Of a DNA stretch of 64,000 bases, positions 39,904 to 49,849 are shown one piece after another. Position 1 is the stretch's first letter, and each line of letters opens with the position of its first letter. The stretch is from DASZUK01 sp963844575 (GTDB taxonomy: Bacteria > Actinomycetota > Acidimicrobiia > Acidimicrobiales > RAAP-2), in NCBI GenBank assembly GCA_963844575.1, contig CAWJOU010000005.1, forward strand, positions 1,550,001 through 1,614,000. Reading direction: 5' to 3'. Position numbers and translations under genes: made by a program. The notes beneath the pieces are model-generated. The model did not search any database. It was not told where the DNA came from and worked only from the letters and a program-made list of their open reading frames with translations.

Positions 39904-41250
39904 ATGACCGACCTGGCCGCCGACGAGAGCCCCCGCACCGACGAGGGAGCCGACGGCGGGGACGTCATGGAGAAGATCGTCGGGCTCTGCAAGCGCCGCG
40001 GCTTCATCTTCCAGTCCGCCGAGATCTACGGCGGCTTCCGCTCGACGTACGACTACGGGCCGCTCGGCGTCAACATGCTCCGCAACGTGAAGAACACGTG
40101 GTGGCGGTCGATGGTCCAGCTCCGTGACGACGTCGTCGGCCTCGACGCGGCCATCCTCTCGCCGCCGGCCGTCTGGGCCGCGTCCGGCCACCTCGCCAAC
40201 TTCACCGATCCGCTCGTCGACTGCCGCCAGTGCCACAGCCGGTGGCGGGCCGACAAGATCGACGGCGTCTGCCCGACGTGCGGCTCGACCGACTTCACCG
40301 AGGCGCGGGCGTTCAACCTGATGTTCAAGACGCACGCCGGCCCGCTCGAGGACGAGGGCGCGGTGGCGTACCTCCGGCCGGAGACCGCGCAGGGGATGTT
40401 CATCAACTTCGCCAACGTCCTCCAGACGACGCGCAAGAAACCGCCGTTCGGTATCGCCCAGGTCGGCAAGTCGTTCCGCAACGAGATCACGCCGCAGAAC
40501 TTCGTCTTCCGCACCCGCGAGTTCGAGCAGATGGAGATGGAGTACTTCGTCCCGCCCGACGACAGCCCGAAGTGGTACGAGTACTGGCTCGACCAGCGCC
40601 ACCGGTGGTACCTCGACCTCGGCATCCCCGCCGACCGGCTCCGCCTCCGTCACCACGACGCGGCCGAGCTCGCCCACTATTCGACCGCCACCGCGGACGT
40701 CGAGTTCCTCTTCCCGTGGGGCTGGGACGAGCTCGAAGGCATCGCCAACCGGTCCGACTACGACCTGAAGGCCCATGCGGCCGCGTCCGGCGAGAAGCTC
40801 GACTTCTTCGACCCGACGACGAACGAGCGGTACGTGCCGCACGTCATCGAGCCGGCCGCCGGCGCCACCCGCACGATGATGGCCTTCCTCCTCGCCGCCT
40901 ACGACGAGGACGAGATCGGTGGCGAGCGGCGCGTCGTCCTGCACCTGCACCACCGGCTCGCGCCCTACCAGATCGCGGTCCTGCCGCTCTCGAAGAAGGA
41001 CACGCTCGAGCCGACCGCCCGCCAGGTGCTCGGGCTCCTCCAGCCGCACTTCATGTGCGACTACGACGTGACCCAGTCGATCGGCAAGCGGTACCGCCGG
41101 CACGACGAGGTCGGAACGCCGTGGTGCGTCACGGTCGACTTCGACTCGATCGAGGACCGCGCCGTCACCATCCGTGACCGCGACACGACCGAACAGGTCC
41201 GCGTGCCGATCGACGGCCTCCTCGCCGAGCTGCAGTCCCGGGCCCAGTAG
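39904..41250 (+). CDS. glyS: Glycyl-tRNA synthetase, dimeric (GlyQS) type
   Basis: A 448-residue class II synthetase of the eukaryote-like alpha2 type used by actinobacteria. Motif 1 region is YDYGPLGVNMLRNVKNTWWR, a zinc-ribbon-like pair is CRQCHSRW and CPTCGS, motif 2 is FRNEITPQNFVFRTREFEQM and motif 3 is GATRTMMAFLLAAY. The anticodon-binding domain follows (LAPYQIAVLPLSKKD). It charges tRNA-Gly. An N-terminal acidic stretch of 20 residues is not conserved. Confidence 0.97.
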   Translation: MTDLAADESPRTDEGADGGDVMEKIVGLCKRRGFIFQSAEIYGGFRSTYDYGPLGVNMLRNVKNTWWRSMVQLRDDVVGLDAAILSPPAVWAASGHLANFTDPLVDCRQCHSRWRADKIDGVCPTCGSTDFTEARAFNLMFKTHAGPLEDEGAVAYLRPETAQGMFINFANVLQTTRKKPPFGIAQVGKSFRNEITPQNFVFRTREFEQMEMEYFVPPDDSPKWYEYWLDQRHRWYLDLGIPADRLRLRHHDAAELAHYSTATADVEFLFPWGWDELEGIANRSDYDLKAHAAASGEKLDFFDPTTNERYVPHVIEPAAGATRTMMAFLLAAYDEDEIGGERRVVLHLHHRLAPYQIAVLPLSKKDTLEPTARQVLGLLQPHFMCDYDVTQSIGKRYRRHDEVGTPWCVTVDFDSIEDRAVTIRDRDTTEQVRVPIDGLLAELQSRAQ

Positions 41251-41335
41251 TCGCCAACCGGTCAGTAGCCGCCGCGCCGGCCAGTGGCCGGCTGGTTCGA
41301 CGGGCCGGCGCCGTGATCCGGCGCAGTGATCCGGC

Positions 41336-42304
41336 TTAGTGGCCGGCGATGCGGTGCGGCTCGTAGGGAGACTCGAGCTGCTCGATCTCCTCGGGGCTCA
41401 GCACGATGGTCAGCGCGGCCAGCGCGTCGTCGAGCTGGCCCGGCTTCGTGACGCCGACGATCGGCGCGGTGACGACCGGCTTCGAGAGCACCCAGGCCAG
41501 CGCCACCTGGGCCCGGGCGATACCCCGCGACTCGGCCACTGCGGCCACCGCGTCGACGACCGCCCGGTCCGTCTCGGCGTAGAGGCTCCGGCCGAACTCG
41601 TCGGTCTGGCTGCGCTCGGTCGCGTCGTCCCACTCCCGGGTGAGCCGGCCCCGGGCCAGCGGGCTCCACGGGATCACGCCGAGGCCCTGGTCCGCGCAGA
41701 GCGGCAGCATCTCGCGCTCTTCTTCGCGGTAGAGCAGGTTGTAGTGGTCCTGCATCGTCACGAAGCGGGTCCAGCCGTGCCGATCCGCGGTGTAGAGCAG
41801 CTTGGCGAGCTGCCAGGCGTACATCGACGATGCGCCGATATAGCGGGCCTTGCCCGCCTTGACGACGTCGTGCAGTGCCTCGAGGGTCTCCTCGACCGGC
41901 GTCCGGCGGTCGAACCGGTGGATCTGGTAGAGGTCGACGTAGTCGGTCCCGAGGCGGCGGAGGCTGTGGTCGATCTCGGCCATGATCGCCTTGCGTGACA
42001 GCCCGCCGCCGTTCGGCCCGGCGTGCATCCGGCCGTGGACCTTCGTCGCCAGGACGATCTCGTCGCGCCGGCCCATGTCGCCGAGCGCCCGGCCGACGAT
42101 CTCCTCGCTGGTGCCGTCGGAGTAGACGTTCGCGGTGTCGAAGAAGTTGATGCCCGCGTCGAGCGCTTGGCGGATGATCTTGCGGGACTCGTCCTCGGGC
42201 AGGCTCCACGGGTGCTGGCCACGGGACGGCTCACCGAAGCTCATGCAGCCGAGGCAGAGCCTCGACACGTCGAGCCCGGTCGCGCCGAGCTTCACGTAGT
42301 CCAT
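41336..42304 (-). CDS. Aldo/keto reductase
   Basis: A 322-residue NADPH-dependent TIM-barrel reductase. The tetrad is visible: FDTANVYSDGTSEEIVGRAL (Asp, Tyr), IVLATKVHGRM (Lys) and VDLYQIHRFD (His). The C-terminal cofactor loop is IVGVTKPGQLDDAL. It resembles the YakC/AKR subfamily acting on small aldehydes and ketones. AGGAG sits 8 nt before the ATG. It lies 56 nt downstream of the ABC permease on the same strand, so it could be in that transcript. Between glyS and this gene (41251-41335) are degenerate CCGG-rich repeats. Confidence 0.88.
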   Translation of the reverse strand: MDYVKLGATGLDVSRLCLGCMSFGEPSRGQHPWSLPEDESRKIIRQALDAGINFFDTANVYSDGTSEEIVGRALGDMGRRDEIVLATKVHGRMHAGPNGGGLSRKAIMAEIDHSLRRLGTDYVDLYQIHRFDRRTPVEETLEALHDVVKAGKARYIGASSMYAWQLAKLLYTADRHGWTRFVTMQDHYNLLYREEEREMLPLCADQGLGVIPWSPLARGRLTREWDDATERSQTDEFGRSLYAETDRAVVDAVAAVAESRGIARAQVALAWVLSKPVVTAPIVGVTKPGQLDDALAALTIVLSPEEIEQLESPYEPHRIAGH

Positions 42305-42360
42305 CAGGCAGGCTCCTTCCGATCGCCGGCCGGCTTCCGATCGCTGGCCCGCGGTCCGGT

Positions 42361-43224
42361 CTAGCCGGCTCGGCGGTACCGCCAGACCGCCAGCGGGGCG
42401 AAGACGATCAGGATGCCCACCGCCCAGACGAGGGAGATCCAGATCGAGTCCGGTGACCACACGTGGGTGGGACTGTTCCCCAACATCAGCTGCCGACAGG
42501 CGTCGATGACCTGGCTGACGGGCTGGTTCACGGTGAACGCCTGCAGCCAGCCCGGCATCGTTGTCGTCGGGACGAAGGCCGACGAGGCGAAGGTCAAGGG
42601 GAACAGCAGGGGGAACGCGGCCAGCTGGGCGGCCTCGCTGTTCGACGCGGTCAGGCCGATGATGGCGAAAGCCCAGCTGAGGGCGTAGGCGAAGAACAGC
42701 ACCAACAGGAAGCCGCAGAGGAACAGGCCGAAGTTCGTCTGGACGCGGAAGCCGACCAGATAGCCCACTCCCGTGATGATGATCAACACGAGGACGTTGC
42801 GCGCCGCGTCGGCCGTCGTCCGGCCGGCCAGCACCGCCGAGCGGGCCATCGGGAGGGCCCGGAACCGCTCGATCAACCCCTTCTGGAGGTCGTCGGCCAG
42901 CCCCACGCTGGTGCTGACGCAGCCGAACATGACCGTCTGCACGTACACCCCGGCGATCAGGAAGTTCACGTAGGTGGTGCCCGGGACTGTGATCGCCCCG
43001 CCGAACACGTACCGGAACAACAGCACGAACATGATCGGCTGGACGCTGGAGAAGAAGACGGCGTCGGGGATCCGGGTGTAGGCGACCAGGTTCCGCCACG
43101 TCACCGTCACCGCGTCCGTGAACACCCAGCGCAACCGGCCACCGGCCGCTTGGGGGGCGCCCGACCCGTCGGGGGTCAGCGCCCCCGGTCGGAGGGCATT
43201 CGGGTCGATCGTGCCGACGGTCAT
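42361..43224 (-). CDS. ABC-2 type transporter permease (DrrB-like)
   Basis: A 287-residue protein with six predicted TM segments. AVTVTWRNLVAYTRIPDAVF, then PIMFVLLFRYVFGG, and the ABC-2 signature around GLIERFRALPMARSAVLAG. It is the membrane partner of the ATPase gene one base upstream. DrrAB-type exporters move antibiotics, lipids or glycolipids outward. GC use here has more GTG and CTG than neighbouring genes. Confidence 0.9.
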   Translation of the reverse strand: MTVGTIDPNALRPGALTPDGSGAPQAAGGRLRWVFTDAVTVTWRNLVAYTRIPDAVFFSSVQPIMFVLLFRYVFGGAITVPGTTYVNFLIAGVYVQTVMFGCVSTSVGLADDLQKGLIERFRALPMARSAVLAGRTTADAARNVLVLIIITGVGYLVGFRVQTNFGLFLCGFLLVLFFAYALSWAFAIIGLTASNSEAAQLAAFPLLFPLTFASSAFVPTTTMPGWLQAFTVNQPVSQVIDACRQLMLGNSPTHVWSPDSIWISLVWAVGILIVFAPLAVWRYRRAG

Positions 43225-43225
43225 C

Positions 43226-44290
43226 TCATGCTCCCTTCCCGGCCGCGGCCGCGTTGTCGCTCTTCATGGACTGGCCGCCGCGTCCGGACCGGTCGCCCTG
43301 GTCCGCGCCGTCCGCGCCGTCCTCCTCGTCCTCCGACTCCGCCCGGTGGCCGGTCAGGCTCAGGAAGACGTCGTCGAGGCTCGGCTCCCGCAGGGCGAGG
43401 CCGGCAACGGCGATCTCGTGCTGGTCGAGCGCCCGGAGCACCTCGGCCGCCACCTTCGGCCCCTCTTCGACCGTGAGGTCGACCGTCGCGCCGTCGACCA
43501 CCGGGTCCTTGCCGGTCACCGGTCCGAGGATGGACGCGGCCTGCTGGGCCAGCTCGTGATCGGCGAACGTCACCGCGATCACCGTCGTGCCGAGGTTGGC
43601 CTTCAGCTCCGGCGGCGTCCCCTCTGCGATGACCTGACCGTGGTCGATGACGACGATCCGGTCGGCCAGCCGGTCGGCTTCTTCGAGGTACTGCGTCGTC
43701 AGGAGGACCGTGGTCCCGTGGGCCACCAGCTCCTCAATGACCAGCCAGAGGTCCTGCCGGCTCTGTGGGTCGAGACCGGTCGTCGGTTCGTCGAGGAAGA
43801 GGATCGGCGGCCGCCCGACCAGCGCGGCGGCCAGGTCCACCCGGCGACGCATGCCGCCGGAGTAGGTCTTGAGCGGCCGGTTCGCCGCGTCCGTCAGGCC
43901 GAACTGCTCGAGCAGCTCCGTCGCCCGCTCCATGACCACCTTCTTCGGCATGTGCGTCAGCCGGCCGACCATCCGTAGGTTCTCCCGCCCGGTCAAGTTC
44001 TCGTCCACCGTGGCGCTCTGCCCGGCCAGCCCGATCAGCCGTCGCACCGCGTCGGCCTCCTTGACGACGTCGTGCCCGAGGACGGTGGCTCGGCCACTGT
44101 CCGGCGGCAGGATCGTCGAGAGGATGCGTACCGCCGTCGTCTTGCCCGCGCCGTTCGGCCCGAGCAGCCCGAGGACCGTGCCCGACTGGACCCGGAGGGA
44201 GACCCCGTCGAGCGCCCGCACCTCCCGCTTGCCCTTGAAGACCTTGACGAGGTCGTCCGCCTCGACCGCGATCTCTGCGTTCGTTGCCAT
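43226..44290 (-). CDS. ABC transporter ATP-binding protein (DrrA-like)
   Basis: A 354-residue ATPase. Walker A is LLGLLGPNGAGKTTAVRI, the signature is TYSGGMRRRVDLAAAL, and Walker B is PPILFLDEPTTGLDP. A C-terminal DrrA-type extension (VEEGPKVAAEVLRALDQHEI; REPSLDDVFLSLTGHRAE) is followed by an acidic, disordered tail. ATG 44290 is preferred to 44299. It forms an exporter with the next gene and is divergent from a MarR regulator, the usual set-up for drug- or lipid-inducible efflux. Confidence 0.92.
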   Translation of the reverse strand: MATNAEIAVEADDLVKVFKGKREVRALDGVSLRVQSGTVLGLLGPNGAGKTTAVRILSTILPPDSGRATVLGHDVVKEADAVRRLIGLAGQSATVDENLTGRENLRMVGRLTHMPKKVVMERATELLEQFGLTDAANRPLKTYSGGMRRRVDLAAALVGRPPILFLDEPTTGLDPQSRQDLWLVIEELVAHGTTVLLTTQYLEEADRLADRIVVIDHGQVIAEGTPPELKANLGTTVIAVTFADHELAQQAASILGPVTGKDPVVDGATVDLTVEEGPKVAAEVLRALDQHEIAVAGLALREPSLDDVFLSLTGHRAESEDEEDGADGADQGDRSGRGGQSMKSDNAAAAGKGA

Positions 44291-44306
44291 CTCCACCATC
44301 CGGAAA

Positions 44307-44336
44307 AACTTAGTGATAAAGTTACTTATATGTCAA
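44307..44336 (-). promoter_or_regulatory. Promoter and MarR-type operator of the ABC exporter
   Basis: On the minus strand TTGACA (44331-44336) is followed after 18 nt by TAAGTT (44307-44312). The imperfect dyad AACTTAGTGATAAAGTT (44307-44323) overlaps the -10. This AT-rich island also abuts the MarR start, so one bound MarR dimer could control both genes. Confidence 0.55.
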
Positions 44337-44836
44337 GGCAATCTGGACCGCGCCGGTGCAGCCGGGCCGAGATCTCGATGCAACTGGCGATGGCGCTCCG
44401 CGAGTACCTCGGCGCGGCCGATCTCTACGAGGAGGCGATGGCCGAGCGAATGGGCCTCGGCCGGACGGATCTCCGATGTTACGACCTCCTCGAACGGCGC
44501 GGCACGATGACCGCCGGCGCGCTGGCCGTCGCCAGTGGGCTGACGACGGGGGCGATGACCTTCCTCATCGACCGGTTGGAGGCCGCCGGCATCGTCCGCC
44601 GGCGGCGGGACACCACCGATCGCCGGCGGGTGCTCGTCGAGGTCGTCCAGGCCGCCGCCGAGCAGGGCTTCGCCCTCCACCAGCCGATGATCGCCGACAT
44701 GCGGGCGCTGGCCCAGCGCTACAAGGTCGAGGAGCTGGCGATCGTCCGTGACTTCCTGAGCGAGGCCCGCCAGATCTACGAGACCCACGCGCCGATGCTC
44801 CGGGCCCACATCACTGGTGTCGCCCAGGAGGCCTGA
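44330..44836 (+). CDS. MarR-family transcriptional regulator
   Basis: A 168-residue winged-helix protein: GLGRTDLRCYDLLERRGTMT, AGALAVASGLTTGAMTFLID, RLEAAGIVRRRRDTTDRRRV. It is divergent from the DrrAB-like exporter with only 39 nt between starts and an operator-like dyad there, so it is the likely repressor. The frame is open far upstream within the ABC gene, but ATG 44330 begins the family region. The downstream spacer to ppdK (44837-45064) contains short GC-rich tandem motifs (GGAGTAGG, GGGCCTGAAC) and no gene. Confidence 0.85.
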   Translation: MSRQSGPRRCSRAEISMQLAMALREYLGAADLYEEAMAERMGLGRTDLRCYDLLERRGTMTAGALAVASGLTTGAMTFLIDRLEAAGIVRRRRDTTDRRRVLVEVVQAAAEQGFALHQPMIADMRALAQRYKVEELAIVRDFLSEARQIYETHAPMLRAHITGVAQEA

Positions 44837-45064
44837 GCCGGCGGCCCGGGGAGTGGGCCTGAACGGTTGGCCCGAACGACCCGAGGAGTAGGTCCGGGAG
44901 TAGGCCCGGGCAGCTCGGAAAACGTAAGGACCATCACGGGCGGCCCGACGCGGCCGATAGTGTTGGTCGTCCCGTGCGCCGGTCGTCCGGCTCGCCGGTC
45001 ACGGGCAGCGATCCAGGGCTTAGGCCAGCCGGCCGGCGCAGGCCACCAGGGCAAGGGAGACCCG

Positions 45065-47848
45065 ATGCCGTTCGTCTTCGACTTCGACCACAAGCACCGC
45101 AAGCCGCCGATGGAGATGAAGGACCTCCTCGGCGGCAAGGGCGCCAACCTGGCCGAGATGACGTCGGTACTCGGGCTGCCGGTCCCACCGGGCTTCACGA
45201 TCTCGACCGACGCCTGCCGGGCGTACATGGACGGCGGCTGGCCGGACGGCTTGACCGAGGAGGTCGCGAGGGCCCGGGCGCGCCTCGAGAAGGCGATGGG
45301 CAAGGTCATCGGCGACCCGTCGGACCCGCTGCTCGTTTCGGTCCGTTCGGGGGCGAAGTTCTCGATGCCGGGGATGATGGACACGGTCCTCAACCTCGGG
45401 CTGAACGACCAGTCGGTCGAGGGGCTGGCCAAGCAGACCGGCGACGAGCGGTTCGCGTTCGATTCGTACCGCCGGTTCGTCGCCATGTACGGCCGGATCG
45501 TCCTCGACATTCCCGGCGAGGAGTTCGACTCGCTGTTCGACGCGGCGAAGGAGCTGGCCGGGACGGGCTCGGACGCCCGCGTGCCGACGGAGCTGCTCCG
45601 CTACCTCGTCGACTCGTACCAGCAGATCGTCGAGCGGCACACCGGCCAACCGTTCCCCCAGGACCCCGCGGCCCAGCTCAAAGGGGCGATCGAGGCGGTC
45701 TTCCGGAGCTGGAACGGCCCGCGGGCGATCGCCTACCGCGACCGCGAGCGCATCCCGCACTCGCTCGGGACCGCGGTCAACGTCCAGGCGATGGTCTTCG
45801 GCAACCGGGACGACCAGTCCGGGACCGGTGTCGGCTTCACCCGCGACCCGGCGACCGGCGTCAAGGGCGAGTACGGCGACTTCCTCGTCAACGCCCAGGG
45901 GGAGGACGTCGTCGCCGGCATCCGCAACACGGAGCCGCTCTCGGCGCTGAAGTCGGCGTTCCCGAAGGTCCACGGGGAGCTCCTCGGCATCTTCGACCGG
46001 CTCGAGCGCCACTACCGCGACATGTGCGACACGGAGTTCACGATCGAGCAGGGCAAGCTCTGGATGCTCCAGACGCGGGTCGGCAAGCGGACGGGTCGGG
46101 CCGCGCTGAAGATGGCCGTCGACATGACGAAGGAGCCGAAGATCCGGCTCAGCCGGGCCGAGGCGGTCGGTCGGGTGACCGAGGACCACCTGGCGTCCGT
46201 GCTGCACCCGCAGTTCGCCGGGTCCGGCCACAAGGTGCTGACGAAGGGGCTGGCCGCGTCGCCGGGTGCCGCGGTCGGCCGGGCGTACTTCACGGCCGAC
46301 GACGCGGCGGCCGCGGCGGAGCGGGGCGAGCCGGTCGTCCTCGTCCGCAGCGAGACGTCGCCGGAGGACGTCCACGGGATGCTCGCCGCTGAAGGGATCC
46401 TGACGGCCCGGGGCGGGCTCGTCAGCCACGCCGCGGTCGTCGCCCGCGGCTGGGGCAAGCCGGCCGTCGTCGGGGCGGAGGCGCTGCGGCTGGCCCCCGG
46501 CCAGGTGACGATCGGCGACGTGACGATCGCCGAGGGCGAGTGGCTGTCGCTCGACGGGACGAACGGCACGGTCGTCGCCGGCCAGGTGGCGCTCATCCCG
46601 GCGGACCCGCCAGCCGAGTTCACGACGCTGCTGGCCTGGGCCGACGAGATCCGGGCCGGTCACCTGGGGGTCCGGGCGAATGCCGACAACGGCGACGACG
46701 CGGCGAACGCCCGGCGGCTCGGGGCCGAGGGCATCGGGCTCTGCCGGACCGAGCACATGTTCCTCGGCGAGGACCGGCTGCCGGTCGTCCGCCGGATGAT
46801 CCTGGCGGCCAGCCCGGAGGACGAGCGCGACGCGCTCGAACAGCTCCGCCGGGTCCAGCGCGAGGACTTCGTCGAGATCCTCGCCGCCATGGACGGGCTC
46901 CCGGTGACGGTTCGCCTGCTCGACCCGCCGCTGCACGAGTTCCTGCCGTCGACCCACGAGCTCGCGGTCAAGCACGCGACGACCGGGCTCGGCGCCGAAG
47001 AGCAGCTCCTCTACGAGGCCGCGCTGACCTGGCAGGAGGCGAACCCGATGCTCGGCACCCGCGGCGTCCGGCTCGGCGTGATCAAGCCCGGCCTCTACGC
47101 CATGCAGGTCCGCGCCCTCATGGAGGCCGCCCGCGACCGCGTCGCCGCCGGCGGTCACCCGATCGTCGAGATCATGATCCCGCTGACGGTCACCCGCGAG
47201 GAGCTGGCGCTCGCCCGGGGCTGGGTCGAAGAAGCCGTGGCCGAGGTGGCCGAGACGGCTGAGGCGGGGTCCCCCAAGGCGGCCAAGTCGACGGCCAAGC
47301 CGACGGCCAAGGTCGGATCGAAGGCCGGTCGAGGATCCCTGGAAGTGACCATCGGCACCATGATCGAAACCCCGCGGGCCGCGCTGCGGGCCGGCGAGAT
47401 CGCCGAGGTGGCGGACTTCTTCTCGTTCGGCACGAACGACCTCACGCAGATGACGTTCGGCTTCAGCCGCGACGACGTCGAGGGCCGGATGATGGCCGCG
47501 TACCTCGAGCTCGGCCTGCTGCCCCGGAACCCGTTCGAGACGGTCGACCAGGACGGTGTCGGCGAGCTCGTCCGCCTCGGGACCTCACGAGGCCGGGCGA
47601 CGCGCCCGTCGCTCAAGGTCGGCGTCTGCGGCGAGCACGGCGGCGACCCGGAGTCGATCGGCACGTTCTACGACGCCGGCCTCGACTACGTGAGCTGCTC
47701 ACCGTTCCGTGTGCCCGTCGCCCGGCTGGCCGCCGCCCAAGCCGTGCTGGCCGCCGGCGACTACGACGGCGCGTCGACGGCCAAGACCGGGCCGGCGAAG
47801 ACCGGGCCGGCCAAGGCGAAGGCCAAGCCAGGTCGGGCGACCAGGTAG
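45065..47848 (+). CDS. ppdK: Pyruvate, phosphate dikinase with Lys/Ala-rich insertion and tail
   Basis: A 927-residue enzyme interconverting pyruvate + ATP + Pi and PEP + AMP + PPi. The ATP-grasp domain begins with LLGGKGANLAEMTSVLGLPV. The swivelling His domain has GGLVSHAAVVARGWGKPAVV near residue 450. The PEP/pyruvate barrel has MIETPRAALRAGEIAE, SFGTNDLTQMTFGFSRDD and the catalytic Cys in VGVCGEHGGDP. Inside the barrel, near residues 733-757, is a low-complexity insertion (SPKAAKSTAKPTAKVGSKAG). A similar Lys/Ala/Pro tail ends the protein (TAKTGPAKTGPAKAKAKPG). Both are unusual for PPDK. Confidence 0.95.
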   Translation: MPFVFDFDHKHRKPPMEMKDLLGGKGANLAEMTSVLGLPVPPGFTISTDACRAYMDGGWPDGLTEEVARARARLEKAMGKVIGDPSDPLLVSVRSGAKFSMPGMMDTVLNLGLNDQSVEGLAKQTGDERFAFDSYRRFVAMYGRIVLDIPGEEFDSLFDAAKELAGTGSDARVPTELLRYLVDSYQQIVERHTGQPFPQDPAAQLKGAIEAVFRSWNGPRAIAYRDRERIPHSLGTAVNVQAMVFGNRDDQSGTGVGFTRDPATGVKGEYGDFLVNAQGEDVVAGIRNTEPLSALKSAFPKVHGELLGIFDRLERHYRDMCDTEFTIEQGKLWMLQTRVGKRTGRAALKMAVDMTKEPKIRLSRAEAVGRVTEDHLASVLHPQFAGSGHKVLTKGLAASPGAAVGRAYFTADDAAAAAERGEPVVLVRSETSPEDVHGMLAAEGILTARGGLVSHAAVVARGWGKPAVVGAEALRLAPGQVTIGDVTIAEGEWLSLDGTNGTVVAGQVALIPADPPAEFTTLLAWADEIRAGHLGVRANADNGDDAANARRLGAEGIGLCRTEHMFLGEDRLPVVRRMILAASPEDERDALEQLRRVQREDFVEILAAMDGLPVTVRLLDPPLHEFLPSTHELAVKHATTGLGAEEQLLYEAALTWQEANPMLGTRGVRLGVIKPGLYAMQVRALMEAARDRVAAGGHPIVEIMIPLTVTREELALARGWVEEAVAEVAETAEAGSPKAAKSTAKPTAKVGSKAGRGSLEVTIGTMIETPRAALRAGEIAEVADFFSFGTNDLTQMTFGFSRDDVEGRMMAAYLELGLLPRNPFETVDQDGVGELVRLGTSRGRATRPSLKVGVCGEHGGDPESIGTFYDAGLDYVSCSPFRVPVARLAAAQAVLAAGDYDGASTAKTGPAKTGPAKAKAKPGRATR

Positions 47849-47884
47849 CGCCCGGCGCCGGCACGCGGTGGGGCAGCCGGGCGG

Positions 47885-47890
47885 TACCCT
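47885..47890 (+). promoter_or_regulatory. -10 box TACCCT of dnaG
   Basis: TACCCT lies 6 nt before the dnaG ATG; leaderless spacing. Confidence 0.4.
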
Positions 47891-47896
47891 CCGGGC

Positions 47897-49849
47897 ATGG
47901 CCATCCCCGATGAGGACGTCGCCCAGGTCCGGGCGGCGACCGACATCGTGGCGCTGATCGGCGAGCACGCGGCCCTGCGGCAGAGCGGTCGGCGCTGGAC
48001 GGGCCTCTGCCCGTTCCACCAGGAGAAGACGCCGTCGTTCAGCGTCAACGCCCAGGAGGGCTTCTACTACTGCTTCGGCTGCCAGGCGTCGGGCGACGCG
48101 ATCACGTTCGTCCGAGCGACCGAGCACCTCGACTTCGTCGACGCGGTTCGTTTCCTCGCTGACCGGGCGGGGGTCGTCATCCACGAGGATGCCCAGGCCG
48201 GGGCCGACCACAAGCGGCGGACCGAGCTCCTCGACGCCATGGAGCGGGCCGTCGACTGGTACCACCAGCGACTGCTCGCCGCGCCCGACGCCGGCCCGGC
48301 CCGCGACTACCTGCGAGCCCGCGGCTACGACGGCGACGTCGTCCGGAAGTTCCGGCTCGGCTGGGCACCGGACGACTGGGACACGTTGGTGAAGGCGCTG
48401 AAGCTGTCCGAGCGGGTCATGACCGACAGCGGGCTCGGCTTCGTCAACCGCCGAGGCCGGGCTCAGGACGCGTTCCGGGGCCGGGTGATCTTCCCGATCT
48501 GCGACCCGTCGGGACGACCGGTCGCCCTCGGCGGCCGGATCCTGCCGGCCCGGCCGGCCGGCGGACCGGATGGCCGCCCGGGCCCCGGTGGCGGGGAGGG
48601 GGAAGACCGCCGCCCGGAGCCCAAGTACAAGAACTCCTCGGAGACCGCGATCTATTCCAAGCGGCGGACGCTGTATGCCCTCAACTGGGCCAAGCAGGAC
48701 GTCATCGCGTCCGGTGAGGTCGTCGTCTGCGAGGGCTACACCGACGTCATCGGCTGCTTCACGGCCGGCGTCCCCCGAGCGGTCGCCACGTGCGGTACCG
48801 CGCTAGCCGAGGAGCACTTCAAGCTCCTCCGGAACTTCGGCCAGCGGATCGTGCTGGCCTACGACGCCGACAGCGCCGGCCAGTCGGCGATCTCCCGCGT
48901 CTACGAGTGGGAGCGCCAGCACGAGGTCAACGTCGTCGTCGCCGCGCTGCCGGCCGGCAGCGACCCCGGTGAGCTGGCCCGCACGGACCCCGACGCGCTG
49001 CGCCGGGCCGTCGCCGACGCCCGGCCGTTCCTCCAGTTCCGGGTCGACCGGGTCCTGGCCGCGGCCGACCTGGCGAACGCGGAGGGCCGGGCACGGGCGG
49101 CCGAGGCCGCGCTGGTGGCCGTGGCGGAGCACCCGGACGGCCTCGTCCGTGACCAGTACGTGATGCAGGTGGCCGACCGCTGCCGGCTGGACGGTTTCCG
49201 CCTCCGCGAGGAACTCGAAGAGGTCCGACGCCGGCCAGTCGCCCCAGCGGATCAGGACGTTCGACGGCGCGATGCCGAGCGCGAAACGACCAGCTCTGAT
49301 CGGCATAGGGCCCGTCCCTCTGAGGTTCGTCGTGCCGCGGGGGAGGTCCTTGGGGGTTGGACGCAAGGGAGCCTGCGGCGAGCCACTCCCATGGCCGCCG
49401 GGCCAGGTCGAGCTGCGCTGTGGCTAGCTGTCCACCGGCCGGAAGAGGTTGCCAACCTCGAAGAGGTGCTCTTTGTCGATGGCCTGGAAAGGCGAGCTTT
49501 TCGTGTTCTGGCAGAATCGGAGAACGTACAGACGGCGATCGCCGCTGCCGATCCGCAGGTCGTCGAACTGCTCCAGACGATCGTGGCTGAAGAACCGAGG
49601 GGCTCCGACGTCCTTGCGGCCGATCCGGTCGACTCGGTCGTCACGCAGCTGGTCCGCGAGGCCTCCCGGCGGGCGCTGGCCGACCTCCAGTCGGCCCTCC
49701 GGACGTCGTCGGGGGACCCCGGCGCGACCGCGATCCAGGCGGTCACGGTGCGTCGTTGGCTGGAGGAGCTGGACGATCCGGTGGCGGGGCGCGAGGCCTC
49801 GGATCGATTGCTAGCGTGGCTCCTCGGGGCTTGGCAGGAGGGCCTATGA
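47897..49849 (+). CDS. dnaG: DNA primase
   Basis: A 650-residue primase. The zinc-binding domain is [11 protein letters not shown] with YYCFGC (C38, H41, C59, C62). The TOPRIM core is [14 protein letters not shown] and [13 protein letters not shown]. The C-terminal helicase-binding region is present but diverges in composition: 49250-49600 is clearly richer in A/T than the rest and may be a recombined or relaxed segment. The stop overlaps sigA (ATGA), the actinobacterial form of the macromolecular synthesis operon. Confidence 0.96.
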   Translation: MAIPDEDVAQVRAATDIVALIGEHAALRQSGRRWTGLCPFHQEKTPSFSVNAQEGFYYCFGCQASGDAITFVRATEHLDFVDAVRFLADRAGVVIHEDAQAGADHKRRTELLDAMERAVDWYHQRLLAAPDAGPARDYLRARGYDGDVVRKFRLGWAPDDWDTLVKALKLSERVMTDSGLGFVNRRGRAQDAFRGRVIFPICDPSGRPVALGGRILPARPAGGPDGRPGPGGGEGEDRRPEPKYKNSSETAIYSKRRTLYALNWAKQDVIASGEVVVCEGYTDVIGCFTAGVPRAVATCGTALAEEHFKLLRNFGQRIVLAYDADSAGQSAISRVYEWERQHEVNVVVAALPAGSDPGELARTDPDALRRAVADARPFLQFRVDRVLAAADLANAEGRARAAEAALVAVAEHPDGLVRDQYVMQVADRCRLDGFRLREELEEVRRRPVAPADQDVRRRDAERETTSSDRHRARPSEVRRAAGEVLGGWTQGSLRRATPMAAGPGRAALWLAVHRPEEVANLEEVLFVDGLERRAFRVLAESENVQTAIAAADPQVVELLQTIVAEEPRGSDVLAADPVDSVVTQLVREASRRALADLQSALRTSSGDPGATAIQAVTVRRWLEELDDPVAGREASDRLLAWLLGAWQEGL

